Of a stretch of DNA of 6,113 bases, positions 1 through 5,852 are shown piece after piece. How positions within the stretch are numbered: position 1 is the stretch's first letter; each line of letters opens with the position of its first letter. Below the pieces are notes generated by a model. That model did not search any database and was not told the origin of the DNA. It was given only the letters and a program-made list of their open reading frames with translations. A program made the position numbers and the translations under genes. Source of the DNA: Syntrophaceae bacterium (GTDB lineage: Bacteria; Desulfobacterota; Syntrophia; Syntrophales; Smithellaceae); contig DNYQ01000284.1 of assembly GCA_003506745.1 (NCBI GenBank), forward strand, positions 1 to 6,113, read 5' to 3'.

Positions 1-863
1 GTAGAGGTGAGTTCGCGGATTTCCCTGCCGAACGGTTGAGGAAGTTCTTCGCCCAAACGTCCCTCTTGTGCTGCGATTTCATTCGCCTTTTTCCGCATGA
101 TCTCGAGCGGCACCAAAAGGTAGCGTCTGTAGAACCAGAACTGGATGCTAAAGAGGCAGACCAGAACAACCAGCAGGATGGCGGAAAGCTTCCAGGAAAA
201 GACATTGGCCGCCGCATAGGCTTCCGAAAGCGGGATGCGCAGCGAAACAATACTGGCCAATTGTCCTTCCTGACGGTTAAAGCTTCTTTCCGATCCGTAG
301 TAATCCGTCATCCCTTTCGGAGCGTTTTCGGGACGACTGTGGCACCGAAGACAGGATGCCTCCATCACTTCGCCTTTTTTCAAGACAACGAGATAAGGCT
401 TCCCGTCAATGATGCGGACTTTGGACTCCATCTCCGGCTTTTTGCCGGCTTTTAAATTTTCAAAGAATACCCGTTCATATTCATCCGCCTCGTTTTCCGG
501 GCTCCTGGCGTCAACAGCCGAATCTTTAAAGGAATATCCGGAAGGGTTTAAGGCCTTGAAGTACTTCTCGATCTCGCGGATCGCATACGTGGATGACATC
601 CACGTATGGTCGAAGTAGTCTTTGGAACGGAACGGTTCGCTCCAGGCAAAAATACTGGGCTTCATGATCCGGGAAAAGTAGGTATGGGTGGCAAGGTTTC
701 GGTCGAGGATAATGCGGGCTTTCGACTGAGCCTCGACGAGCGCCTGCTGGCGCATGCTGTAATTAACGCTGACGACCACAACGACGGCGGCAAGGACAAA
801 GAAGCCGCCTATGCAGATATTGAGGAACATTCCCAACCTGGCGTTGCGAAACCTTCCGGCCAT
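1..863 (-). CDS. Tll0287-like (DUF3365) c-type haem sensor protein with HAMP-like linker, N-terminal part
   Basis: Partial gene: the minus-strand frame opens at ATG 863-861 and stays open for 287 codons to the window edge, so the C-terminal output domain is missing. Residues 12-33 form a hydrophobic first membrane segment, about 34-222 a periplasmic sensing region, and about 224-243 a second membrane segment. The following stretch (YRRYLLVPLEIMRKKANEIA and onward) looks like a HAMP linker. The sensing region carries one CxxCH motif, CLRCH at residues 171-175, followed by a Pro/Asn-rich turn and GMTDYYG, a pattern seen in the Tll0287-like/DUF3365 domain, which binds a c-type haem and may sense redox state or a gas. 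Family architecture suggests that a histidine kinase, diguanylate cyclase or chemotaxis domain follows; that is inference. The start is supported by GGAGG four bases upstream and an in-frame TAA about 30 nt upstream. It lies 48 nt downstream of nnr on the same strand, so co-transcription is likely. Confidence 0.85.
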   Translation of the reverse strand, partial: MAGRFRNARLGMFLNICIGGFFVLAAVVVVVSVNYSMRQQALVEAQSKARIILDRNLATHTYFSRIMKPSIFAWSEPFRSKDYFDHTWMSSTYAIREIEKYFKALNPSGYSFKDSAVDARSPENEADEYERVFFENLKAGKKPEMESKVRIIDGKPYLVVLKKGEVMEASCLRCHSRPENAPKGMTDYYGSERSFNRQEGQLASIVSLRIPLSEAYAAANVFSWKLSAILLVVLVCLFSIQFWFYRRYLLVPLEIMRKKANEIAAQEGRLGEELPQPFGREIRELTS

Positions 864-911
864 CCTGCCTCCACTAAACTCCCCGGGCAATTAACCCTTC
901 ATTCCGGGGTT

Positions 912-2483
912 CTATAAAATGATCTGCGGTTCATAATACTGGGACTCCACAACGCCCGCCCGGTCGTCCTTCAAGGCCTGCGGCAGGTGTTCCAGAATAT
1001 CGGTCGCGGTAATGCCGTCCTGTCCTTTTTCCAGCGCAGCCAGATCTCCGGCATAGCCATGCAGAAAAACACCCTTGCGCGTCGCCAGCTCCGGACCCAA
1101 TCCCAGGCCGTTCATGGCTGCAATGCAGCCGGTCAAAACATCGCCGCTGCCGGCCGTCGCCATGCCGGGATTGCCGCTCAGATTGACATAGACCCGGCCG
1201 TCCGTCAAACCAATCAGCGAGTGCGCGCCCTTGAAAACCACCGTCGCGTTCATTTTTTTGGCGGTATCCCGCAAAACGCCGATCTTGTCGGCATTGACGT
1301 CGGCGACGGATTTGCGCGCCAGACGGGACATCTCGCCCGCGTGCGGCGTCAGAATGGTTGCTGATTTTCTTTTCAGCAATATTTCGGGACGCTCGGCAAC
1401 GGCGGTCAACCCGTCGCCGTCGATTAAAAGCGGTTTGGAAATCACGGCAGCTAGTTCCCGAATAAGCTTTGCTGTTTCGTCCTGCAGGGACAGCCCGGGG
1501 CCGATCACCACCATGTCGGCCTTTTCCGCCAGCGCCAGCAATTCCGGTTTGGCTTTCAGCGACAAACTGAGCGCGGCCGTTTCCCGCTGCGGCAAATAAA
1601 CGATTTCGCGGCCGGACTGGGCGACAAAAGGGATGATGGATGCAGGCGCCGCCAGCCGGGCATAGCCCCCGCCCGTTTTCAAAAACGACATGGCGGAAAA
1701 ATAGGGAGCGCCGAAATAGTTGGCGCCTCCGGCAATAAACAAAACATCGCCCATCGACCCTTTATAAGCTTCGGCGGGACGCGGCGGCAACGGCACAACA
1801 GCGCCGTTGGTCTGCACCGTCAGGTCTTCCCGGTCATAAAGCGACGGCGGAAAGGAAATCGGCGTCACCCGAAGCGCGCCGCAATGCTCGTAGCCGGGAT
1901 AAAACATATTGCCCAGTTTGGGCAGGCCGAAGGTAACGGTGTAATCGGCCCTGACCGCAGTCCCCATGATCTGCCCCGTGTCCCCGGAAATGCCCGAGGG
2001 AATATCCAGGCTTAAAACCGGCCGGCCGCAGGCGTTGATAAGCGCAATGACATCCGCCGCCAGACCCTTGACCTCGCGGTCCAGCCCCGTCCCGAAAATC
2101 GCGTCCACCACGGCATCGCCGTGCAGGACATCAACGCGCGCCTCATGCGCCTTCGTCAGCAGTTGAATGTCCCCATCCAGGTTGCATAAAATATCATAGT
2201 TCGTTTTCGCGGCGCCGCCGTATTTCTTGGGAGAAGCCGTCAAAAAAACTTTGACCCGGCCGCCGACCGATTTAATCAGACGCGCCACGGCCAGACCATC
2301 ACCGCCATTGTTGCCCGCGCCGCAGAAAATCACAAACGCCTTGCCGTGAATGCCGAATTTCTCCTGCAGCAGAGCGACGGACGCGTGCGCCGCGTTTTCC
2401 ATAAGGATTTCTTCCGCCATCCCCAATTTTTCAATGGCGTACCGATCCATTCCTCGCATTTGTTCAACGGTGGCCAACTTCAT
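912..2483 (-). CDS. nnr: Bifunctional NAD(P)H-hydrate repair enzyme (epimerase + ADP-dependent dehydratase)
   Basis: Full-length 523-aa protein that repairs damaged NADHX and NADPHX: the N-terminal half epimerises R and S hydrates, and the C-terminal half dehydrates the S form using ADP. The epimerase (YjeF_N) domain spans about residues 1-215, with MENAA at 28-32, the glycine loop GAGNNGGDGL at 55-64, DAIFGTG at 127-133 and the LDIPSG motif with Asp160. The dehydratase (YjeF_C, ribokinase-like) domain spans about 235-505, with KGSMGDVLFIAGG at 241-253, IGPGLS at 327-332, LIDGDGLTA at 353-361, LTPHAGE at 378-384, and GSGDVLTG at 445-452 holding the expected catalytic Asp448. All signature motifs of both halves are intact and the length is usual for the fused enzyme. 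The start has GGAGG eight bases upstream. It is transcribed divergently from the nitroreductase gene and is probably the first gene of an operon with the haem sensor. Confidence 0.96.
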   Translation of the reverse strand: MKLATVEQMRGMDRYAIEKLGMAEEILMENAAHASVALLQEKFGIHGKAFVIFCGAGNNGGDGLAVARLIKSVGGRVKVFLTASPKKYGGAAKTNYDILCNLDGDIQLLTKAHEARVDVLHGDAVVDAIFGTGLDREVKGLAADVIALINACGRPVLSLDIPSGISGDTGQIMGTAVRADYTVTFGLPKLGNMFYPGYEHCGALRVTPISFPPSLYDREDLTVQTNGAVVPLPPRPAEAYKGSMGDVLFIAGGANYFGAPYFSAMSFLKTGGGYARLAAPASIIPFVAQSGREIVYLPQRETAALSLSLKAKPELLALAEKADMVVIGPGLSLQDETAKLIRELAAVISKPLLIDGDGLTAVAERPEILLKRKSATILTPHAGEMSRLARKSVADVNADKIGVLRDTAKKMNATVVFKGAHSLIGLTDGRVYVNLSGNPGMATAGSGDVLTGCIAAMNGLGLGPELATRKGVFLHGYAGDLAALEKGQDGITATDILEHLPQALKDDRAGVVESQYYEPQIIL

Positions 2484-2530
2484 ACAGTGTTCCTCCGCAT
2501 CAAAGAATCATGATGTCAATTTTTTTGTTT

Positions 2531-2560
2531 AGTATAGAGTAATCGTATGATATTTGACAA
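2531..2560 (-). promoter_or_regulatory. Candidate sigma-70 promoter for nnr
   Basis: On the minus strand, TTGTCA (2560-2555, 5 of 6 consensus) and TATACT (2536-2531, 5 of 6) are separated by 18 bases. Transcription would start near 2524, about 40 bases before the nnr ATG. Prediction by eye only. Confidence 0.5.
2546..2551 (+). promoter_or_regulatory. Candidate -10 element for the nitroreductase gene
   Basis: TATGAT (5 of 6 to the -10 consensus) lies 31 bases before the preferred ATG at 2583. Upstream is only a T-rich stretch (2519-2530) with no good -35 box, so the promoter would be weak or activator-dependent. It overlaps the nnr promoter on the opposite strand, so the two divergent genes may compete for polymerase. 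Confidence 0.3.
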
Positions 2561-2582
2561 TAGAAATTTTACGGGAGGGTTT

Positions 2583-3431
2583 ATGACGCCGATATCGGAC
2601 ATCATTCAAAGACGCTTTTCATGCCGGTCTTATGCGGACAAGGCCGTTCCCGACGACGTCCTGCAAATCTTCAAAACAAGGCTCGATGAGCCGCACCGCG
2701 GACTTTTCGGGAATGCGCCGCGCTTCGCCCTGATTGCGATGGAAGCGCTGCCGCGTGAAGCGTGGAAAAAACTGGGCACCTACGGTGTGATTAAAAATGC
2801 CCGGCTGTATCTGGCGGGCATGATCAGCCCCGCGCCGATGGCGACCTGTGATTACGGATACTGCAAGGAGAAACTCATCCTGGAGGCAACCCGACTGGGC
2901 TTGAACACCTGCTGGTTGGGCGGCACTTTTGCGATCAGCGCTTTCGGGCGCGCGGCGGGCATGCGTCGAAATGAGCTGTTGCCGACCATTACCCCCCTGG
3001 GATACGCGGCCGAACGCAGAAGCCTGACCGAACAGGTCATGCGCGGATTTGCCGGCTCGGATCATCGTGTGCCCTGGACCAAACTTTTCTTTCACGGCAA
3101 TGCTTCAACGCCGCTTGCCCCCGCAGAAGCGGGGCCTTACGCCGAAGCGCTGGAAAATGTCCGGCTGGCGCCTTCGGCCTCCAACAAACAGCCCTGGCGA
3201 ATCATCTATGGGCCCAACCAAAAGATTTTTTTGTTTTATCTGTCACGAGCCATCGGCTACAAGCACCTGCGGGACGTTTCTCTGCAGGAAATCGACATGG
3301 GCATCGCCATGTGCCACTTCGATCTGACCGTCAAAGCATTGGGAATCGCGGGAAGCTGGCGTCAGGACGATACCACGCCAAAGATCAAATCATGGGAATA
3401 CATGGCAACCTGGCAGGCAGAGGGGAAATAG
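2583..3431 (+). CDS. Nitroreductase-family FMN oxidoreductase (TM1586-like)
   Basis: A 282-aa flavoprotein of the nitroreductase superfamily, cytoplasmic by composition with no signal peptide. The N-terminus has the FMN-phosphate-binding pattern RRFSCRSY (residues 10-17). The middle has GLNTCWLGG (106-114), the usual core helix entry of these enzymes, followed by PTITPLGYAAE (134-144). A second family-typical motif, LAPSASNKQPWR (195-206), comes late in the chain, an order that fits the TM1586-type putative nitroreductases, which are longer than the usual 180-220 aa and may be a tandem of two half domains. The natural substrate cannot be told from sequence. I chose ATG 2583 because GGGAGGG sits three bases upstream. 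The in-frame ATG at 2547 has no clear ribosome site and overlaps the likely -10 element. The gene is divergent from nnr and convergent with the cassette array. Confidence 0.85.
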   Translation: MTPISDIIQRRFSCRSYADKAVPDDVLQIFKTRLDEPHRGLFGNAPRFALIAMEALPREAWKKLGTYGVIKNARLYLAGMISPAPMATCDYGYCKEKLILEATRLGLNTCWLGGTFAISAFGRAAGMRRNELLPTITPLGYAAERRSLTEQVMRGFAGSDHRVPWTKLFFHGNASTPLAPAEAGPYAEALENVRLAPSASNKQPWRIIYGPNQKIFLFYLSRAIGYKHLRDVSLQEIDMGIAMCHFDLTVKALGIAGSWRQDDTTPKIKSWEYMATWQAEGK

Positions 3432-3637
3432 ACTTATATTCATTTTGAAATTCTCGGTTTATTATTGCCAATTATTCTACACCCATAATGGCCTCAAGCA
3501 GCTTTTTTGCATGATAATCCTGTTTTGCCTCCATAAAAGTTTTAAGGTTCATCCGGTTGCTGCGAACTTCTATCTCTTGCACCTACCTAACATACAATAT
3601 TGTTGTGTCCGGTAAAGTGTTTCTTTCCAATTGAAAG
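3432..3637. other. Junction between chromosomal genes and the distal end of the cassette array
   Basis: These 206 bases separate the nitroreductase stop from the last attC site. I see no strong terminator and no further attC. If a fourth cassette began at 3643 on the minus strand (TTGATCC), its attC R'' would need a GGATCAAC-like sequence, and none is present. The stretch is therefore either the original chromosomal flank or the start of a cassette that lost its distal end. It holds one very short minus-strand ORF (3472-3552). Confidence 0.6.
3472..3552 (-). CDS. Possible 26-aa small ORF or gene remnant
   Basis: ATG 3552-3550 to TAA 3474-3472 encodes 26 residues beginning MNLKTFMEAKQ and ending LLEAIMGVE, a charged, probably helical peptide. 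The frame continues a few codons upstream of the ATG and then meets TAG. No good ribosome-binding site precedes the ATG. It could be the C-terminal tail of a decayed gene, a small cassette product, or chance. I do not recognise it. Confidence 0.22.
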   Translation of the reverse strand: MNLKTFMEAKQDYHAKKLLEAIMGVE

Positions 3638-3702
3638 GATCAACGCAAAGCTGAGCCGGAGCGGCCCAGCGGGCCGCGATCGGCTATAGCGCCTTGTTGA
3701 AA
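3638..3702 (-). repeat. attC site of cassette 3
   Basis: Read on the minus strand, R'' is TTTCAAC (3702-3696) and R' is GTTGATC (3644-3638). Between them is a long imperfect hairpin: GCT, AGCCG and GCGGCCC on one arm pair with GGGCCGC, CGGCT and AGC on the other, around a GCT loop, with unpaired bases on the 5' arm as expected of extrahelical bases in attC. R'' matches the complement of cassette 3's own first bases (GTTGGAA) at 6 of 7 positions, the seventh being a G-T wobble. Confidence 0.85.
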
Positions 3703-3709
3703 ATTCATT

Positions 3710-4033
3710 TTACTCATCCCCATGATTATTCAGTTCTTCATCAGGTCGATACTTCACTGTTGCGGTAGCATATGGATCACTACCACACGAATATGTCGTG
3801 CGTGTCATATTGTCGTCCGTAGTAATTTCAAGATGCGATGCATAATTCCTGGTATTCTTTTTCACGTAGGAGTCGCAGATTTCTTGGAAAGTAAGACCAG
3901 CCTTACTCACCAAACAGCGCAGGAGGTCATGCAGCTTTTGATCAGTTATGCATCCGCTCGGAATCTCTGCTCGGAAAAGTTCATTCATGCCGGACCAGAG
4001 TGTAATTTCATAGTTCTTTGGTTTCTTTTTCAT
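3710..4033 (-). CDS. Cassette 3: hypothetical 107-aa protein
   Basis: I do not recognise this protein. It is soluble in appearance, with no signal peptide or membrane segment. It begins MKKKPKNYEITLWSGMNELF, has a central helix-rich part (about residues 30-62) containing DLLRCLVSKAGLTFQEICDS, then a Thr/Tyr/Asp-rich, probably beta-stranded C-terminal part (about 66-97). Cysteines at residues 28, 39, 53 and 83 are not arranged as a known metal site. The gene fills its cassette: the ATG is 12 bases after the cassette boundary and the TAA is 7 bases before the R'' core. GGAATAG upstream of the ATG is a modest ribosome site formed from the attC junction. Expression would depend on read-through from the integron promoter across two upstream cassettes. 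An orphan product is common for cassettes of environmental integrons. Confidence 0.7.
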   Translation of the reverse strand: MKKKPKNYEITLWSGMNELFRAEIPSGCITDQKLHDLLRCLVSKAGLTFQEICDSYVKKNTRNYASHLEITTDDNMTRTTYSCGSDPYATATVKYRPDEELNNHGDE

Positions 4034-4039
4034 TTTCTA

Positions 4040-4114
4040 TTCCAACGAAAGAGCTCGGCTGTGGTGCGGTTTGCTTTGACGCAAAGCGGCATTGCAAACC
4101 GTTGCCGCTTAGAA
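4040..4114 (-). repeat. attC site of cassette 2 (divergent)
   Basis: Minus-strand R'' is TTCTAAG (4114-4108), which contains the stop codon of the cassette gene; R' is GTTGGAA (4046-4040). The stem is CGGTTT plus GCTTTG pairing with CAAAGC plus AAACCG around a CGT loop, with an eight-base one-sided bulge (GCAATGCC). A further CGGC/GCCG pair lies nearer the base. The L'-R' spacer is much longer than the R''-L'' spacer, and the last base of R'' is G rather than the conserved C. It is recognisable by position and shape but poorer than its neighbours. Confidence 0.7.
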
Positions 4115-4789
4115 CTGCCACCAGCGTTTGTTCATTGAAAATTTGACTAGCCCCTGTTTCACTGCTGCTTTTTTCAAAATATTATAGGCTATTATTATTC
4201 CAACAATAGGTAGAGTAAAATATGCTGGAATGGTGCTAGCACTAGAGGCAGGTATAATGGCTCCAATAATTATAGGCATAATAACTGACATTAAGACATA
4301 AAGGAGTGGATTACTACCAATAAGACGGGCACAAAACCATAAGTGATACAAAATAAGGCACGCTGTAATTATGATTACCAAGCCACCTAACAAAAAAATA
4401 ATATCTAAAAAAGGCTTTGAAGGATTAATGCTCGCAACTACCACACCGAAAACGCTAGGGAAGAAACATATCAGTAAGCATAGTATTTTGAATCTCCTGA
4501 ATGATTTTTCAACCATATCCAACAATTCCAATCTTGTCGATATAGTTTGGTCAACGCAGTCATTTGATACTTCAGGATTAGCGACATTATTGCGTTGCGA
4601 ATTATTTTCAGTAGATGGTTTAGCTGTTACATTTTCTGAAGTAACCTCACCAATGATATATTTTAAATTATGACCTCCACTATTTTCATCCATTGGAGCA
4701 TTGCTTGTTTTATGAAGCCATTCCCCGCAATGTTTGCATTTAATTGCTTCTTCTTGAATCTCTTCGGCACAAAAAGGACACTTTTTCAT
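4109..4789 (-). CDS. Cassette 2: zinc-ribbon multi-pass membrane protein, unknown function
   Basis: 226-aa protein. Residues 4-21 form a short zinc ribbon, CPFCAEEIQEEAIKCKHC (Cys4, 7, 18, 21), followed by GEWL, a motif very common at the N-terminus of small bacterial membrane proteins. Residues 27-85 are a polar, Asn/Ser-rich linker. About four hydrophobic segments follow, near 101-121, 126-149, 162-180 and 186-204, and the tail ends in basic and aromatic residues (NKRWWQF). The likely picture is an inner-membrane protein with a cytoplasmic metal-binding head; its job is unknown. An in-frame ATG at 4813 would add eight residues but lies inside the preceding attC. ATG 4789 is preferred because GGAAGG lies six bases upstream and the zinc ribbon conventionally starts right after Met. 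The codons are AT-rich compared with neighbouring genes. The TAA is part of the attC core. Confidence 0.82.
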   Translation of the reverse strand: MKKCPFCAEEIQEEAIKCKHCGEWLHKTSNAPMDENSGGHNLKYIIGEVTSENVTAKPSTENNSQRNNVANPEVSNDCVDQTISTRLELLDMVEKSFRRFKILCLLICFFPSVFGVVVASINPSKPFLDIIFLLGGLVIIITACLILYHLWFCARLIGSNPLLYVLMSVIMPIIIGAIIPASSASTIPAYFTLPIVGIIIAYNILKKAAVKQGLVKFSMNKRWWQF

Positions 4790-4797
4790 ACTATACC

Positions 4798-4872
4798 TTC
4801 CAACGCTCCGCATAACCGGCTGGCAATGAAGCGCAGCGAAGTTGCCAGTCCGAGTTGATGCGGTTGTTAGCT
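4798..4872 (-). repeat. attC site of cassette 1
   Basis: Best-formed attC here. On the minus strand R'' is AGCTAAC (4872-4866) and R' is GTTGGAA (4804-4798). Inside, CCGCAT pairs with ATGCGG, AAC with GTT, and CTGGCAA with TTGCCAG, leaving a single unpaired A on the 5' arm as the expected extrahelical base. The terminal loop, CTTCGCTGCGCTTCA, is of a type often seen in attC sites of mobile integrons. The stop codon of the cassette 1 gene lies within R''. Confidence 0.92.
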
Positions 4873-5595
4873 CTTCCGCTTGCTGATTTCTACTACCAAT
4901 GCCGCATGATCTGACATCGCCCCGGAATTGCGGCCTCCAAATCTATAAGAACCAGCTTCCCACACGTACTGAGCACCCGTGATTTCCAAACGGCCACATA
5001 CAAAAGCGTGATCGAGCCTTAGTCCTGAGTCGCCTACGAGGGGCCAATAGCTGACCCCCTCAGAAGGAAGAGCGTGCTGCCACCCGAGCGCGGTGAGATT
5101 GCGGATTCGATTACCGCATTTGCTCGGCGGATAGCTTGGGTCTACATTCAAGTCCCCAGCGATAACAAAAGGGCGACCTTTGACCTCAGCGGCTATCGTT
5201 TCGATCCAATCCCAGCAAGCGTGTCGGATACGTGGCGCTTTGCTGTAATCGGGGACTCGGATGCCAAGAACCTCGAGGTCATAATCTGGCACTTGCACAT
5301 GAAGAACATTGGAGGGCACTGAGGGTGCGATCGCAGGAGCCTTGATGTCACCGGGTTCAAGGTTCACCCGTGAGGCTATGAGAACGTGATTCTCCTTCGG
5401 GGTATACGCTGAGACAAGCAGGTTTGAAAAGCCGTTCAGCGATAGTGCCTTCTTGAAATCGGAATGTGATCGGCTCGGGACATATTCCGTCAGGACGATC
5501 AGGTCGGGGTCAAGAAAGGCCAGGGCGTCCGCCATTGCAGGTGGAATCGCCTTGCCTGTGGCACGATGGTTGATGTTCCATGCGATAAGTTTCAT
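4867..5595 (-). CDS. Cassette 1: endonuclease/exonuclease/phosphatase-fold enzyme
   Basis: 242-aa protein of the EEP superfamily (Mg-dependent phosphodiesterases such as exonuclease III, DNase I and inositol phosphatases). The active-site set appears complete: WNIN with Asn7, the metal-binding Glu37 in LTEYV, GDLNVD with Asp148 and Asn150, LDHAFV with Asp195-His196, and the C-terminal SDHAAL with Asp229-His230. It starts directly on the first beta strand (MKLIAWNIN), so no signal peptide is seen and a cytoplasmic enzyme is likely. Whether it cuts DNA, RNA or a small phosphoester cannot be told. A role in defence or nucleic-acid processing is possible but unproven. The ATG lies about 30 bases after the attI junction, with AAGG eight bases upstream, so this integrase-proximal gene should be the best expressed of the array. 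Its TAA overlaps the attC R'' core. Confidence 0.88.
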   Translation of the reverse strand: MKLIAWNINHRATGKAIPPAMADALAFLDPDLIVLTEYVPSRSHSDFKKALSLNGFSNLLVSAYTPKENHVLIASRVNLEPGDIKAPAIAPSVPSNVLHVQVPDYDLEVLGIRVPDYSKAPRIRHACWDWIETIAAEVKGRPFVIAGDLNVDPSYPPSKCGNRIRNLTALGWQHALPSEGVSYWPLVGDSGLRLDHAFVCGRLEITGAQYVWEAGSYRFGGRNSGAMSDHAALVVEISKRKS

Positions 5596-5617
5596 ATGAT
5601 CAGCCTTGTTGTCCTGG

Positions 5618-5690
5618 GAGCTAACAATTAATATACGTACTATCTAAAATCATAACCAGATAAAAATTACCCGATTAATTGAGAGGATTC
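5618..5690 (-). other. attI recombination region
   Basis: The attI/cassette 1 junction is the core ATTG^TTAGCTC, with the crossover between 5625 and 5624 on the minus strand. It sits where attI is expected, between the first cassette gene and the divergent integrase. The outer limit at 5690 is approximate, because attI sites share little sequence beyond the core and I could not identify further integrase-binding repeats with confidence. Confidence 0.7.
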
Positions 5691-5716
5691 ATACACTAAA
5701 ATTCAATAATATTCAA
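5688..5716 (-). promoter_or_regulatory. Candidate cassette promoter (Pc)
   Basis: On the minus strand TTGAAT (5716-5711, 4 of 6) and TATGAA (5693-5688, 4 of 6) are 17 bases apart, about 60 bases upstream of the attI crossover and directed into the array. None of the cassettes has room for its own promoter before its gene, so a promoter in this region is expected. The surrounding DNA is very AT-rich, so other boxes are possible. Confidence 0.4.
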
Positions 5717-5725
5717 TTATTATTC

Positions 5726-5755
5726 TTGATTGTGTACCGATAATGTGCTTATTAT
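5726..5755 (+). promoter_or_regulatory. Candidate integrase promoter with overlapping inverted repeat
   Basis: TTGATT (5726-5731) and TATTAT (5750-5755, 5 of 6) are 18 bases apart. A perfect inverted repeat, GATAAT and ATTATC with a six-base loop (5739-5756), covers the -10 box and could be an operator. A second candidate is TTATCA (5752-5757) with TATAGT (5774-5779), 16 bases apart. No CTGT-N8-ACAG LexA box of the type that controls many integron integrases is visible. Confidence 0.4.
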
Positions 5756-5852
5756 CATAAAATACGTAGTACATATAGTATAGGCATTATGAAAATAAAA
5801 GCGTTAATAATGGCCTTGCAGCAGGGTGTCGAGCGTAAAAAGGAGGAGAGCT

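Noticed and set aside
36..917. Plus-strand open frames at 36-455, 409-618 and 606-917
   Set aside because: They lie opposite the long minus-strand frame encoding the haem sensor, which has a membrane segment, CxxCH and HAMP-like features. The plus-strand translations show no domain.
987..2166. Plus-strand open frames inside the nnr region
   Set aside because: Antisense shadows of a fully motif-supported 523-aa enzyme in GC-rich DNA.
2547..2582. Upstream ATG at 2547 for the nitroreductase
   Set aside because: It has no clear ribosome site, overlaps the candidate -10 element, and the extra 12 residues precede the normal family start.
2619..3327. Minus-strand frames and a second plus-strand frame within the nitroreductase
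   Set aside because: They overlap a gene with recognisable family motifs and have low-complexity shadow-like translations.
3646..3695. GC-rich hairpin as a rho-independent terminator for the nitroreductase or cassette 3
   Set aside because: No U-run follows on either strand, and the core sites at both ends make it an attC hairpin.
4790..4813. Upstream ATG at 4813 for the zinc-ribbon protein
   Set aside because: It lies within the attC R' arm of the preceding cassette. The downstream ATG has a proper ribosome site and gives the usual zinc-ribbon N-terminus.
5633..5772. ATACGTA occurring at 5633-5639 and 5762-5768 as integrase-binding direct repeats
   Set aside because: Only seven bases are shared in very AT-rich DNA and they do not resemble GTTRRRY cores, so chance is likely.
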